Positions 10,870 through 24,419 of a stretch of DNA of 64,000 nucleotides are shown piece after piece (position 1 is the first letter of the stretch; every line of letters begins with the position of its first letter). Location of the stretch: positions 43,203,806 to 43,267,805 of the forward strand of contig CM063106.1 in assembly GCA_031841125.1 (NCBI GenBank), in the 5' to 3' direction. The notes beneath the pieces were generated by a model. It was not told the DNA's origin and made no database searches. It saw nothing but the letters and a program-made list of their open reading frames with translations. Position numbers and translations under genes: made by a program. Origin of the DNA: Acanthococcus lagerstroemiae. Its lineage: Eukaryota > Arthropoda > Insecta > Hemiptera > Eriococcidae.

Positions 10870-11200
10870 ACACTGAACCAACAACCACAGAAACAGACAA
10901 ATACGCAGGAGCAATACAATTCACCGGGACACACACATACAAAATACAGAAAAAACCAATACAACATAAAACTCGGAATCAGAAACAGACCACTCTTGAT
11001 CCAACAAATAAGCAACGACAAAACAGAAACGGAGTATACAGACTGGACTGCGAACACTGCGATATGGCATAAGCAGGAGAAACAGGCAGAAAATTTACAA
11101 CTAGAATAAAAGCATGAAAAATCACAGGAGCTAAAGGATGACGAATCATGTTTTTTGGAAAACACTGCCATAATAAGATTGAAGTTGTAAAAAATGTAAT
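10870..11200 (+). mobile_element. Penelope-like element remnant with GIY-YIG domain
   Basis: Plus-strand translation, with frameshifts, gives YNIKLGIRNRPLL, then NGVYRLDCEHCDMAYAGETGRKF and TTRIKEHEKSQ...DDESCFLEN. This is the linker and GIY-YIG endonuclease end of a Penelope-like retroelement: G-V-Y, then Y-A-G within YAGETGR, the R of TTRIKEH, and the trailing CFLEN block. One in-frame stop falls between DMA and AGETG. The reverse transcriptase part is missing, so this is a short 3' relic. Confidence 0.75.
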
Positions 11201-13925
11201 GTGAGTGAATGAACACGTTTCTTATATGGAATACATAATTTTAATAAGTGTTCAGTGTTACCGTCAAACCGTAGTGCGAATTTGGTTGTTTTGTTGTGCC
11301 AGAACGACTCGGAGAAGGCAGCATTTCTCATATTATCCTCTTCAGAAACACCTATTTTGCGTTCTGATGACATCTTGCGTTCCTCAACAATAACATTCAC
11401 AATTCACCATAAGGAACTACTGGGTGTTAACGTCTCACTGTTGGATTACCAGAGGGCGCTTCAATGAACTTATTACTCGATGAATAATTGTCTAATTTAA
11501 TTATGGTTTCTATTTCAATACTCACCACAATTCAAATTTAAATTTCCTATACGCTTCATAGGAAAACAAAAAACGTGATTTCGTTGACTGTGTATTGGCT
11601 TCCGATTTAGTCAATCATATTCAGCGTTAAGTACGTTACAGGGTGTGGTAACACTGCATGCATACGTCATTCGCTTCTGCAATTGACGTGAAATTCGATA
11701 GTTATCACTTATCAGCTACGTTCTGTGAACTGTCTCACTGTATGGGCCTCTCCCCTACTCATAGAGCAAGCCTTTACCCTAAAATCCGAACCCAGTCGAT
11801 TTTTCCTTTCAGTTTGCTGTTTTAGTTTGCAAAATAATGTAAATTTATTTTAATGGAAATTGCGAGTTTTTCACGCCAATACCATGGGAGAACAGACCAA
11901 ACTCTTCGCGAATTCGTCTCAACAAGTAGGTACATGGCGCCAGTGTTATTATGGCTTCTAGCGCTATAATTTCGTCTTATTAAAAAAAGAAAAGACAAAA
12001 GCGAGGATTCAGAAAAAAACATCGCAAACATTCGCATAATTTTCTTCAAAACGACCAATTGAAACATCGTACCGACGTGAATTGTAAATTTCTGATACCG
12101 ATTACTTTCTTTCTTTCCCGCGCAAAAAAATGTATAATTAAACTTGGCGATCATCGATGGTTAGTTTTAATTGACCTTGAATGGATATTTTGAATTCTAA
12201 GGTAAACGACATGTTGTATACGTTTATTCTTTAATTGATCGTGTATCGTTGTTCCCGTATTCCATCGCAGATGTGAAAAGAAATAACAGAAAATCATTCT
12301 GCATTAAATCTTTCATCGAATATGTACGTGACTGAATTCGAAGAATATTCTTTATTTTTAGCCCGCAAATGTCTTAGATTTTTATTGAAAAGAACGAAAG
12401 CAAAAGAGGGTAGGCAGATTTCTTGATTTCGTTCCTTGTTGCTGCGAATGTGAACAGGAATGTAGGATTTATAAATAGGTATTAGGTACCTCTTTTCGAT
12501 TTGGAAAAATATTTTCGAAAGCGCTGGAGAAGATTCTTACGAATTCCTCGTTATTAAGTCTCGACATTGTTCGACTTTCAAACCCGATCTTTTTTCGAGG
12601 TTGTTATTCCAGCTCAGAAAGGGGGCGGGGGTTATACAATACCTATACAAACTGTCGTTTGTCACTCATTATTTGTTGAACGGGTGGGTAGAAAAATGCA
12701 AGGTTGTACGAAGAAGTCGGCAATTTTATTTTACTGCTCTAAAAACTGTCGATAATAAACAATAAAGAAAGAAGAAAGGGGGAGGGGAATGACGCAATCG
12801 ACATATTTCTTATCAGTTCTTACAGGCGGATATTTTCGGTACGCGACTAACACGTTTTTCCTAACATTTTTCCACAAAGTGGGTAATTTTTGGGTCACAA
12901 TATCGCAAACAACATTAGAAGAGTACCTATAATATACTCTTGTAATTCACCGTTACGATCCACTATGTATGTTGTTCTTTCTCGCCCTGTACGGGGACAT
13001 ACCACTGAACAGAGCGAATACTGCCTACTGCGGCGTGTGCTTTATATTATAGACTTGGGTTCTCAATGGAAACATTGCTGAACAAATTTTGATTACACTA
13101 GACCAATCCCACAAGTCGCTGTAAAATAAGATTATTCTCGAAATATTTTCTTTTTATATACGCCGCGTCGGCTTATCTTCATTATATCTCATTTCCCGTG
13201 TATCGCAGTATTTCTAGAGTGCAGGAAATCCACTTCTCTCGTTACACATAATCGTGCCGAAAAAGTGGAAAATCATATGTACCTAATATTTATGGAAACT
13301 CTTTCTTAAACGTATTTTACGGCGCACTTTTCTTCACCCTTACCCTTCTGGGGCTTCGACGTACATTCGATTGCACTAGCAGAGCACCTATTTGAAAAAT
13401 ATGGAGCAGGCTTGGCGAATGGACGAATTAAGTAGCATTTGTGAAATCTGAAACCTTTTCATAAGTAAGATTGGAAAAGTGGAGAGGGGGAGAGTTGATT
13501 GAAGGATTTTGTTGGTTCTATTAAAAAAAAAAACTCAATCTAAAAAAGTTCGCAAAACTGTGATCCGCATCAAATCCTAGGTGAAATTGCAGTGCAGTCT
13601 CGATTATACCAACTTATTAACTAATGTGCTAATGGGGTCGTTGATATAACTGAATATTGATATGATACGGAGAATTTTTGAAACGTTTATTTTTCATCAA
13701 ATAACATGTGGAGAAATTTGGATAATAGTACCTGTAACATGAACATAAACTGCAATGGAAAAAATTCTTAATCAAATTTATTTAAAAAAACAAATCCGTC
13801 ATCTTTTTCTGTTGCGCAGATCTAATTTTTTTTGAAAGCTAAGTCCCTCCACACCGCCTCGTCATTATTCGATTAGCTAACGTACTCCCTTAGGTTTTTT
13901 TTTGACTGAAGGGCAACAGAGTTAC
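11201..13925. other. No gene seen
   Basis: AT-rich sequence with many short homopolymers. The ORFs at 11822-12154 (minus) and 12890-13081 (plus) are not coding-like: biased composition, no domain, no splice context. No repeat shared with other parts of the window was recognised. Confidence 0.4.
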
Positions 13926-14985
13926 TTTTTTTTTTTTTAATAAATTTATTGACACAGCATATTTATACAGACAACAAATCTCTTCAGTGCTTTTACAATC
14001 AGTTTATCTAAGTTCTTATGTGTATACTATACAATACATCTATTTACCAATCCACTTATTCACGAGCTTATAGTAGGTATACATTTACACCCCCTTATTT
14101 TGGCGTTACATTGGATAGAGCGTTACTAAATATCTTTTTTGGCTTTCAATATATCTTTCACAAATTTGTTTATTTTGACATGGCTTTCTTTTTCTTGTAA
14201 ACATTTTCCTAAAATCTCATCCGTGATATTATGTTTCATTCTGATTTGATTAAAATTTTGACATTCTATGAAAGTGTGATCTGGACTATCTTCACATTTA
14301 TTACATTCCCTACAACGACTGTTATCTGTGATTTTGTATTTCTGTAGATATGTTGCAAAATTACCATGTCCGGTGAGGTATTGTGTTAGGAAATGGTTAG
14401 ATTTTAGAATTTTATTTTTTAGTCTCTCTTCTGTGTGAGGTATCAGTTTTGCCGTTCTTCTTCCTGTCTTCTCTGTGCTATATTATTCTTGCCATATTTT
14501 ATTTGTGTCTTGTTTTACTTCCTTTATATTTTCTTTTAATTGCTTTTCTGTAAATTTTCTGGTCCTCGCTTCTGCCTCAATTCTTTTTATTCTATTGATT
14601 TGTTTTAGTTGTAGGTCTATTGGTGTCACTCCGGCTATTACATATGTGGTAGTGTGTGATACTGTTCTATACGCAGATATTACTCCTATTAATATTGTGC
14701 CTTGAAGCGATTTTAACTTTTTTATTTCTGATTTCCCTAATTTATCAAAATATGATAGGAATCCATTTTCAGTTATAGAACGAAAAAGTGCGTTGTATGT
14801 AATTTCTCTTTTTTGGGGGTCCATTCCATATGTGTTGCCATATAGAGCTCTGATTTTATTATAAAGTTTTTTAATCTTGTTTGTAATGTAGTTTATATGC
14901 TTCTTATAGTTCAAGTTTGGGTCTAAGACTAATCCTAAATATTTCATTTCCGTTTGAAATTGCAGCTTTTCTCCCTCCACCTTTA
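13926..14985 (-). mobile_element. R1/I-group LINE, 5'-truncated, nearly intact C-terminus
   Basis: Minus strand from 14980 to the stop at 14126-14128. It starts inside the reverse transcriptase thumb: MKYLGLVLDPNLNYKKHI, then NKIKKLYNKIRALYG. Interrupted only by one TAA just after KIWQE (near 14483), it continues to LTQYLTGHGNFATYLQKYK and CRECNKCEDSPDHTFIEC, the terminal knuckle. The 3' UTR ends in AATAAA-bearing sequence and a poly(A) tract (poly(T) on plus, 13927-13939), so this is a genuine retrotransposed 3' end. It is younger-looking than the other LINEs here. R1, I and Jockey groups all end this way; I cannot choose between them. Confidence 0.82.
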
Positions 14986-16521
14986 AAAAAAATGAGCCAA
15001 AGAATTTAGCATTATTTTTATACGTGTCAACCCCTCATGAGCCCCCTCCCCCAACTCGCTATTTACGCTTATGATTTACGGCTGTTGGAATTAAGGTGAA
15101 ATATGTTTAAAAATAAATAGCCGTAATGTGAAAAGGAAAATGTGAAATTTAAGGCATTCAATCTATCGTGAGTCCATTTTCGAGAGCAAAGTGTGTACAC
15201 AAAAACTTCGAACACTTGTACCAAAAAGTTACTATATTTGCACGTATGCCAGATCTTATCTAGATGTAAGATTGCTTACGACTTCCAGGAAATGCCAAAT
15301 TGTGTCTGTTATTCGGCTCGCTATCGCAATGTAAGCAGGATTTAAGTTTTATTTTTTAGATGATTTTTGCGGACTGTACGTTGCGAGTTTGCGGTTCAAG
15401 TGTGCTTTTCTCACTCCGGCGGAAGTTCCTTTCATCTTCGGTGTACATTAATCTCGCGCCTTTGAAAGCGAGGTCAGCAAACCGAGACAAATTATTATCG
15501 AAATCACAATTAAAACCGAAACATCGACTTCGTGGTGCAGGGAAAACGTGCGACATATGTGTCGAAAAAGAAGTTCAGCTAGCAAAATGCTATAACCCGA
15601 CCGAGCCGCAATTGAACTATGTGCCTCGTCTCTCCATTACCCCGTTCCAATTCCTAATTTCTCATTTATAAAACTGTATTTCCACGCTGTCGGTGTTCGT
15701 AATTTCCGTGTTGGGTGTAATTAAAATACTAAATCAAAATAAAGCGGGAAATTGCAAACCGAATGCTCTCAAAGAAGGGTAAATCGGTAGGTACGAGTGT
15801 TAACTCTAAGCTGGTTCAAGTATGTCTGTGTTCTCAGTTGAAGATACGTTTCCAGAAGCGGATCAGTCGAAGCTGCAACAGGAAGTTACTTTTTTCGTAA
15901 TTGTCGCTCCATTCTCCCCACACAAAAAAACTTGATTAGGTTGCAGAAAATACTGTCTATTGAAAATTGAGTAATTCTGAGGGAATATGGGCAATATCGC
16001 GAGCAAAATGATTATATTATAAGTTTATTGAGTTCTGTGGGAGAGAAGTGTCTAGTCTGGACTGGAGCGAAAGCATACGAAATCACAATAATTGAGAGAG
16101 TGTAGAGAAAAGCGCGTGTATTGATTAATTGATAGTATATACAGATCTCAGTCACTAAACTGTAACTGAACTGCAACTCGACTGATATCCTGCCTGACCA
16201 ATTGAATGAGAAAAAAGGAGTGCGAGCCATGAGAATAAGGAAGAAAACGTGGTCTTGAAAATATCGTGTACCGGATGCACAGGAATGCATGAAGCAAAAG
16301 ACGTTTCTAGGACGCTCGAAGTAGGCAGGCAGGACGTTAGTGTGTAACATGTATGCAACAAAAAATATGTACGCAAAGAAATCGGTAATATTAAAAAGTC
16401 AATCACAGCGGAGGACACCGCAGTGTTATCTAACTATAACACGGGGTGACTGCTCACTCTTTTCTGTATGTACTTTCAAGTTTGAAGCGTTCTATATAGA
16501 TCATAGAAACTGGGTGAGAAA
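14986..16521. other. No gene seen
   Basis: The overlapping antiparallel ORFs at 15356-15671 have mixed composition but no recognised domain and no good start context. The remainder is featureless. Confidence 0.35.
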
Positions 16522-17727
16522 CAGGGCTGATAAGCCGAAGCCGATGAATCGCTTAGTAGCAGCAGCAGTCTTTGATCGGCTTTTCAAATTAGCCGTTAGC
16601 CAGCTTTTCCGAAAGCAGTAAGCCAATCAAGAGCCGATATATATTTGAAGTAGCTGAGAGCCAATGTATATTTGGCAGTTGGCACAAACGACTGTTCACT
16701 CTCGAGTCTTGACTGACGCAAAAAATAACGGACTGAATGTGCATTTAGCATTTACACTGACAAACGAACATTGCTATCAGCAAAGTTTTGAAAATGACTA
16801 ACATGCAACATTGCTAGTTCTTATTGTTAGCCCGTATCCGATTCGAATCGGGTAAGTTCTAAAATTGCTGTCAGCAGTTGTCTGCATATTTCGACTATAA
16901 CTCCAGTGTGAACAAAAATAACACTACTGAACAACTATTTTGCACAATGCATTTCGACAGGTGATTCTGAGGTACTTTTTAACGCTGAACACGATACTGC
17001 GACCCATTTTTCTCTATCACGTCACAATTCGGAGTTTTGAACGACTAAAATTCGTTTCCATTTTGTTTTTGCATTGAAATAAGCGGTACCACTGACTGAT
17101 ATTATCAGTGTTATCAGACCACAATAACAGAAAACAAACAGACGGAATACACACCACTACACACGACCGCAACACACAACAACACGAATCAGTATGACCA
17201 CATTCAGTTCCTAAACCTCTTTTTGAACACATTTAGTTGAATTTTTTATAGTTTTTGATCAGAAAAACTAGACGTGATAGAGAAAAACGGCCGACGGCAC
17301 TGTATTCAGCGTTGAAAAGTACTCAAGAATCACCTCCTTAAATGCGTTGTGCAAACAAAAAATTTTATTTTGTTCAGTAGTGTAATTGACATCCTGCAAA
17401 GTTGGCTACAGCAATGCTGTCAGCCTCAGTGTAAATGCATCATCACAGTGACAACCTTTTCTCTTCAGTTTTCTATGGCTTTATTCTTTGGAGTATGGTA
17501 AACAAATTTAATGTTCTGTGAATCAGTGTAATCTATGATGCAAAAGAGTGACATTTTTGAACTCTGTGGTTTAGTCCATACCGAATTGATGTATAACTCG
17601 CCAACTAAGCTGTAAGTCAGTTATGAACGACTAGTAGCAGCTGATAACATGGAGAAAAAGCCATTCGTAAGCTGATTCTCAGCAGCCAATGGCTTGTAAG
17701 CCAATCAGGAACGGCTTATCAGCCCTG
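16522..17727. mobile_element. Fold-back hAT element with long imperfect inverted arms
   Basis: Perfect 16-bp TIRs CAGGGCTGATAAGCCG at 16522 and its complement ending at 17727. The 8-bp flanks GTGAGAAA and GTTAGAAA match at 7 of 8. The inverted homology is not limited to the ends. AGGTGATTCTGAGGTACTTT (from 16959) pairs with the complement of 17320-17336, TTTTTCTCTATCACGTC pairs across 17005-17025 and 17268-17285, and ACACTACTGAAC at 16921 pairs near 17376. The two halves, centred near 17124, are therefore an imperfect palindrome of roughly 600 bp per arm. No transposase is encoded. Confidence 0.88.
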
Positions 17728-19937
17728 GTTAGAAAGCTAGGATATTTTTTGTAATTTTGATGGGACATTGCGGAATACATTCCCTAAATGGATTTTCCCA
17801 ACTTTTGGTCCATCTAATAAAACTTCCCAACTCCAGCGGAGGCTTGGGGCAGGCTTCCCCCAGTACCCCCCCCCCCCCCGCCCATTATTTTCGTTCCCGT
17901 GCGAACATCCGATTTGTACTTGTTCATTCACTAGCAGCAAGACAGAACATTGAAATTGATCACTTACTGGCTTCAGGAAGAGATAAACATCCTACATTAC
18001 CAATCACGCGTCAGTGTTTCCACACGTTCTGTTTTCGCCCTCGCGTTCATAGGAATGATGAAAACATACATGTGCCAAGTCACCCCATGGTTGCAAAGTC
18101 ACTCCGTGTTGTGATATAAATATTAAGAAAATTGATGAAAACTATTTCGAGTCGGCCCGTGCATTCTTCCCGGCCGATTTGCTTCATTTTTTCCCCTACG
18201 GATATGTTATCAAGCATTGGAAATCATTTCACTTTCGTCTTCTTTAAGATATACTCAGACGAGACTTCCTCCTTTAATGTTCTCATGGCGATCTCTGATT
18301 GAGGATGTTTTCATCGGCAGGCTCCTTTATATATTCCGGTTTCTACTGATGTATGCTGTTCGTTTTGGTCTACGATCAGTGAATCGAGCTCTTTCATTTC
18401 ATCTATTGACATCTTGAATTGGTTGAGTCTAAGGAAAATTCTAAGTTAACATTCAATTTGATTTAGGATTTTTTTCAAAATTGTTGAGGAAAGTATTGTT
18501 CTTTACAATCAAATACTGCATGCATTCTGATTGCAAAAATTTATCATCTCACAGTTTTTTGGATCTTTCGACTACTGCAGTTCTTGCGCGGAAAAATGAG
18601 CACAGCGTGAAATCAATGAAATAGTCTTAACGTTCTTCGAGGAACTTCAAAACCTTACACGAGTGTGAATACATTGATAACTGTAAAAGAAAGTGAACTT
18701 TAGCTATTTCCAGCTGGATTGTTGAATGGCCTTGAGATGAGTAGTTTATTGCCTCGTATACCCACTTGTATGTACTAACTCAGAAAGAAGGTGTTACTGT
18801 AATGCTCGTGAAAGTTTTGAATGCAGTGAAGGGATTACTGATTGGGATTAGACTAAATATTGTTAGAGACTAGCTCGGATACTTTTTTATGCGGGTTCGA
18901 CGGCTGCGGCTCCGACTCCATAGACACGAATAATAATGATGTTTTATGGTGATAATGATGATTCCTGAATAATGTAACAGAAAATTACAAAACCATCCTA
19001 AAACGATTGTACCTACTTGGGCTCTGTTGTAATTTCACGTGGACACAATTGCCTCCCCGTTTTGATATTATAAAATCATTTTAAAAATCTATTATATCTC
19101 GAGAACTTTTGAGTTTTTCAAAATTTAAATCGAAGTTATGTATTCTGTGTTCTAAATATAACTACTCTACAGTCACAGCCTGGCAATTATTATTCATTAG
19201 TTCGAGCATTTGTTCTAAACATTTTCTATAAAAAAACAATTTGCATGCTGCAGAATACAAAAAATACAAAATATTGTTTTACCAATTAATTTGCATTATT
19301 TTCACGTGGTCAGTACTAAGTATTTATTTCTACATGGGAACCGAAAATTCTATCGAAAGCTAGAAAAATGAGTCTATATCGAGTAGAATTGGGAGACCGT
19401 AAAATTTTGTGGTTGGTCGAGTCCGAGACTGGTCTCAGCAGTATCTGTATACAGTTAATCAGTCAGTATGAGTCTCGATCTCTATACTGATTTTTACCCA
19501 GTCCAGTGTAGGACCCGCTGTTCCTGATCTTTTCAATTTTTCAAAATGGAATTTGGTCTTTTCGGTTTTTGAGGTTTTTAGAAACCTCCGAACTTCGTGT
19601 TTATCGCGTGGCTTTGCTCTTTTGCTCTTTCTCTTTGCAGTATGCAGTTACGTAACTGATATTCTTAGTCTTGATTTTGAAAAAAGACCTGAAATAATGG
19701 ATCAGTAAATCAATATGTACTTCGATATTTGATAGTGATAATTATATAATTGATCCTGATTTTGTGTTCTCTGGTTCTCGGGTATTAAGAAAGTATAAAT
19801 TTTTGTCATAGATTTTCAGTTCAGCTTGGGAACTGATACAATTTTATTTTGGTTTTGATCATCGGTTTTATTTCTGAAGAAAACAAAAATATCGTAATAG
19901 TATCAGTTTATTCTGGTTTGCCAGAAAAACTTAAATT
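17728..19937. other. No gene seen
   Basis: 17757-17880 vaguely resembles the interior of the CAGGGACGTACC MITE family (TTTTCCCAACTT, C-run) but lacks termini. The rest is AT-rich without coding signals. Confidence 0.35.
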
Positions 19938-21169
19938 CAGGGGTCTACTGGCCTAAAAAGTCATGAAAAGTCATGATTTGAAAAAATTGTTATGAAAGTC
20001 GTGATATTTCAACCAAAACTCGAAAAAGTCATGAAATTTCATCATGTCATAGGTCACAATATTTCCATTAGATACCAAAAAAAAATCTGTTTTATTCATT
20101 TAATGGGGAAAAAATATTGAGTGAATATTTAGTATGGAAGTTTAGCGCGTTATTAGTATTGAATGATCTGGTAATAGATAAAAAATGGCGTGTTTGTTGA
20201 ATTGGTGTTCAAAAATTACTTCAATAAGGAATTGTTCTTTATTGCTTTCATTCTAATCAGTGCTGTTGTGATTGTGTTATTGGTATTAAATGAGAAGTAT
20301 TTTGTAATGTTTTCCAAAAATATTTTCTAGAATTAATCCTCATCAAAAATTTATTGATAAAATAAGAGATTCATGATTTCTCTAAATCAATACATATAAT
20401 GAATCTGAAATTTGATCGACTTTCATTTTTCCTGGCCATTTATTAGACACGGAAAACACATTTATCACCAATTTCATATAAATGGAATATTGCCTGTTTT
20501 TCTGCATGCTTATAAATGCAGAAGATTGCATGTTCAAGCCACCCACAAAGAGGGGCAAAACTACGGGCATTTTTCAACTCTCTCAAGACTGTCTCATTTG
20601 TAATGCAATCCATTTTACTGTAATGTCGTTAAAGGAAAAATGTTGAAGTATGCAACAAGTATAATTCTGGTAATTCTTTAAAAAAAAAAAAAATCCAAGC
20701 TTTGTGCCTTGCCATATGGGAGTTGAAAAGTAGGGTACACTTGTGTAGTATCTTAAAATGGGCAACACTGTAAGGTAATGCGCCTGTATTTCGTTTCGGC
20801 CGGCACCGTTTTTCTTTGCCAGCCATATAGTCTCTCGATGTACGTGAACGTTAATAAAGTATGAATCTCTATCGAACTGGTCACCTAATTTTATCAACGA
20901 CGCAACAGCTTGTACTCTCAAAATATTCTCTTATTTCAGGTATCCCCCTATTGGAAAATTAAGTGCAGAATGTAAGTTCCACAGTACAGGTTTTGGTTTA
21001 TCTAAAAATTAATCAAAAGGGGTTGGTGGAGGGGGTGGGTTATAAGGGGGAGCCCCGGTGAGGTGCGAAGTGCCGAGTTTGCTCCCCTTTCCCACTTTCT
21101 TTTTATATCCCCCATGATAGTCCTGAAAAGTTATGATATTTTGTTTCTCAAATTCAGTAGACCACCCTG
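19938..21169. mobile_element. Nonautonomous hAT-like element
   Basis: Left end CAGGGGTCTACTGGCC; the right end complement is CAGGGTGGTCTACTG. Both begin with the CAGNG of hAT and share GTCTACTG. Subterminal AAAAGTCATGA motifs repeat at the left, with a related AAAAGTTATGATAT near the right. The 8-bp flanks do not match, so the duplication has decayed or an end is rearranged. No transposase frame; the poly(A)-containing ORF pair at 20583-20921 is not coding-like. Confidence 0.65.
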
Positions 21170-22867
21170 AAATCGATATCTATCAGTCAGAAGTTACACT
21201 TGTCTTTTATTCTCTGCTTTTAAATCAAATTCTGAACCCTCTATTGGAATTAGCAGAAATTCGAGGAATGGGAATGATGAACGAACGTTCATCATAGTTT
21301 CTTATTTCCATTATCATAAATTAATTAACCAATTTAATTAAAACCAAATCAACAAGTAAACTGAAAGAGATCACAATTTCAGAATTCACACAAATCACAG
21401 TACTACCAACACATTGGCGTAACTTGGGGAAAATCTTTTTCTGTAAGATCAGTAGTCATGGAAAGCAATGATTGATAGATTGCCCTCCCCCCTTCTCCAG
21501 CAAAATTACTAGGTTCCCGCTCGTATACTCAAGTTTATCATTTAAAAGAACAGGATCTAGAATGATTTTTTGAGATGACGCTCAAAAAACAATGACACTA
21601 AAGAAGCTGATTAAAAATGTAAAACTATGTATAGTATCTTAACTACTCGATTTTTAGAGACCTTTTTAGGGGTTTCTATATGTTTTATCCCCGTATCAGG
21701 TTACAGGTCATCAGATTCAGATGTTACAAAATGACAGAATCTCTTTCTGTAATTTTTAGGTTTCAGGACCGGTTGTCCAGTTACTGAAGCCGGGTCCGGA
21801 TGGACTGGTCTGGGTCTGTATAGTACGTGTTTTGCCAACATGGATCCCGGTCTCCGCCATTTTACCCGAAAGCGCTGGGACCCGGTCTTTGATCCCGATC
21901 TCCCAGCCGTAATATTAAAAAAACTGGAAGAACGTATCAATTTTTGCCGTCAAAATGCGGGATCCATACTCATGTGAAACAATAGAGCCCTAACTGTACA
22001 TTTAATGTTCTTTTTCTTCCCCCTTAAGAAGGGTCTATTAGACGCGTACGATATTAAATTCCTGCGATACAGTAGCGATCCTGTTGATGTGTTGACTGCA
22101 TCTTTAACTTATCAATCAATTAATTCGGCACAGTGGTATTGATGTCAGTGCTTTACGTTTCCGTTTTTTGCGCACCAAAATTAGCGTGGGCTGATGGGTG
22201 AATCGAATTTCATTATAGGTCTTTCTTACGCTTACTGATATAGTATCGATACTTCTAATCAAAACATACAGTCTGGCTGTGCTTCTCCGTAATCGCGTTC
22301 CAAGTTTCTGGTTTACAATTTAATGATGTCGAATGAATCCCTGGCGCCCTAGTGTAGCAGCGGTATGATGTAAAATTATCGGTGAATGTTCTATTCGGAA
22401 CGTGGATTAATGGTACTTAATTTGTCATTTCGATCGAATAAAATACGGGTAAGTGTTACCCGTCCACTCTTGTACGACCCACGAAAGGTTCTATCGCTCC
22501 TTGCTCGCGTACTTTCTCATCACTCTATTGTAAAAAGCTATAGGAGGAAGCCGATGTGCAATTTAGCCAAATTATTTGTTTGTCGTCGCATTATATAATA
22601 TACGTGCGATCGATTCTTCGACGTCAACCTTTTGACGAGGCTTCAAACCGCCGAAGCGAGAAATCAAATTTGTTCGCAATTAGCGAAAATCAAATACCGA
22701 TGGCCTACCCAAGTTTCTTCGCAAACATATTAAATAGGTCGTACATTGCCGACCGGAACACGTGAATAGTTGAAGCGGTGACTGGAAGTGCCGCATGTCA
22801 AGCAGGACCCGAGCCGATAATCTACATGATGCGATCCTAATAACGATGGTGTACGGCGTGCAAAACA
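21170..22867. other. No gene seen
   Basis: Frames at 21701-21940 and 22386-22765 lack recognisable domains. Nothing else supported. Confidence 0.35.
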
Positions 22868-23530
22868 CGAGGTGCTATCCAAAAGTTCCCGGACTAATGC
22901 TCTGGAATTCAAGAAATTCAATTTTGGGCTTTGGCGTGGACATCGCCTTCGAAACAGTCCTCTTTCGCATTTGTACACCAGTCCCAGCATTTTTCGAACT
23001 GTCGAAATATTTTCTGGATATCATTTTCTGTAAACGTGTGGAGTAGAGCCAGCGATTCCGTTTAAATTATTTTTTCTGTCGTCTCAAAACGTCGACCTTT
23101 CAGCCGGATAACGATAGCCATCAAATTTTTCGTCAAAAAAGCGAAGTGTAAGACGGCATGTGGTCGTGATACAGCACCCAACTGTTGTCTCATAAAATTT
23201 CAGGCCTTTTGCGTCTAACATTCTCATGAAGCCGCCTCAGACAAGTTTCATAATCAGTTTCAAACTTAGCAATACCCTGAATAGTCTGACGACAATCTTC
23301 ACAAAAGAATTTTTGAATTCGAGCGATTTTTTTTGGCGTGATCGAAGGTCACCTGGGTCATTCATCGTCTTCGAGCTCCATCTTTCCTGCCTCAAATTGC
23401 GTGTACCACTCCAGAACTTGCGTACCTACGGCTGAGGGAACGATCGCCGAATTTGTGTACTTCTCGAATCATGTTGTGCGTCTCACTTTGACTTTTCCCA
23501 CAAATTAAAATTTAATATACGCTTTTTTCA
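22868..23530 (-). mobile_element. Internally deleted mariner element
   Basis: The right (3') terminus on the minus strand is typical of mariner: plus-strand CGAGGTGCTATCCAAAAGTT at 22868. Minus-strand translation gives EWYTQFEAGKMELEDDE and IARIQKFFCEDCRQTIQGIA (N-terminal HTH end), then LRRLHEN joined directly to VRRKRPEIL. It continues VLYHDHMPSYTSL, corresponding to the HDNAPAH block with the second catalytic Asp, and ends EKCWDWCTNAKEDCFEGD. The segment with the first catalytic Asp is deleted and several frames are broken. The 5' terminus was not found. Confidence 0.8.
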
Positions 23531-24419
23531 TTCACAATTTTTTTTAAAAATATTATCGTTGCGTGTTTGGATAAATTGATGCGCGTGTATTGTTTTTGTG
23601 AATACAGTGAACAAGTTGGCAATGCAGTACGTGTTCCAGACTCGATCAGAATCAGTGCAGCCATATTTGAAAACGACTCTCTTGCTTTTTTTCCCCTTTA
23701 CCATGATCAAATTTGAGCCAATCAGAAAACAGACACAGAGCAAATATTTTGGAACGTGGAATAGCCAACCTGAAGTATTTTTATCAGTTAAGTGGTGTGC
23801 ACGTATGATTGATTGCCGCTTTATTTAAGAAAAATGCTGGAAAAAAGAGATTTGACCCACAGAAATTCCTTAAACGGGGTGCATTGTGATGAGTGCCGCA
23901 AGCGACTCAAATTTTTGATAATCGCAATTAAATATATGGGTAAGTACATCGGGTCACACTTTATCGTTTTATCACTTTCTAAAATACCTATGGTCAAGAT
24001 CGAGAGATCCTGTGAACCTTCATCAATTTTGTGAAGATTTTTTCCCATTTCCATCATCGTGGCAACAGGAATTATGGAAGCCACGATGAAGGAATTCGAT
24101 ATCACTCTGAAAGAATTTACAGAAGTCTGGTTTCACGAGAGACCGTAAATTTGTGAATACGAGTCGGTGCTGCCAGATTTATATTACCGAAATCTGGAGA
24201 ACAGCCTGGAAAGAGGAATCCGGAAAAATGCGGACACGAATGTGATGTCCAAAGGGAAGGGACCTTAAGGTGAAAAAACAGAAAAATCTTTTTTTCAGCT
24301 TTTCTGGCGTAGAATTGAGTGTGGAGAATGATAATCCATGTTCAGACCAATTACTATGAAATAATAAATTGCCCCGAGTTTCATAAGTTAAAAAAAATAC
24401 CTACATTATATCTATTAAA

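Noticed and set aside
10848..11216. 122-codon minus-strand Cys/Phe/Ser-rich ORF
   Set aside because: It is the antisense shadow of the Penelope-like remnant on the plus strand.
17757..17880. Fourth copy of the CAGGGACGTACC MITE family
   Set aside because: Shares only short CCCAACT and C-run similarity; no termini.
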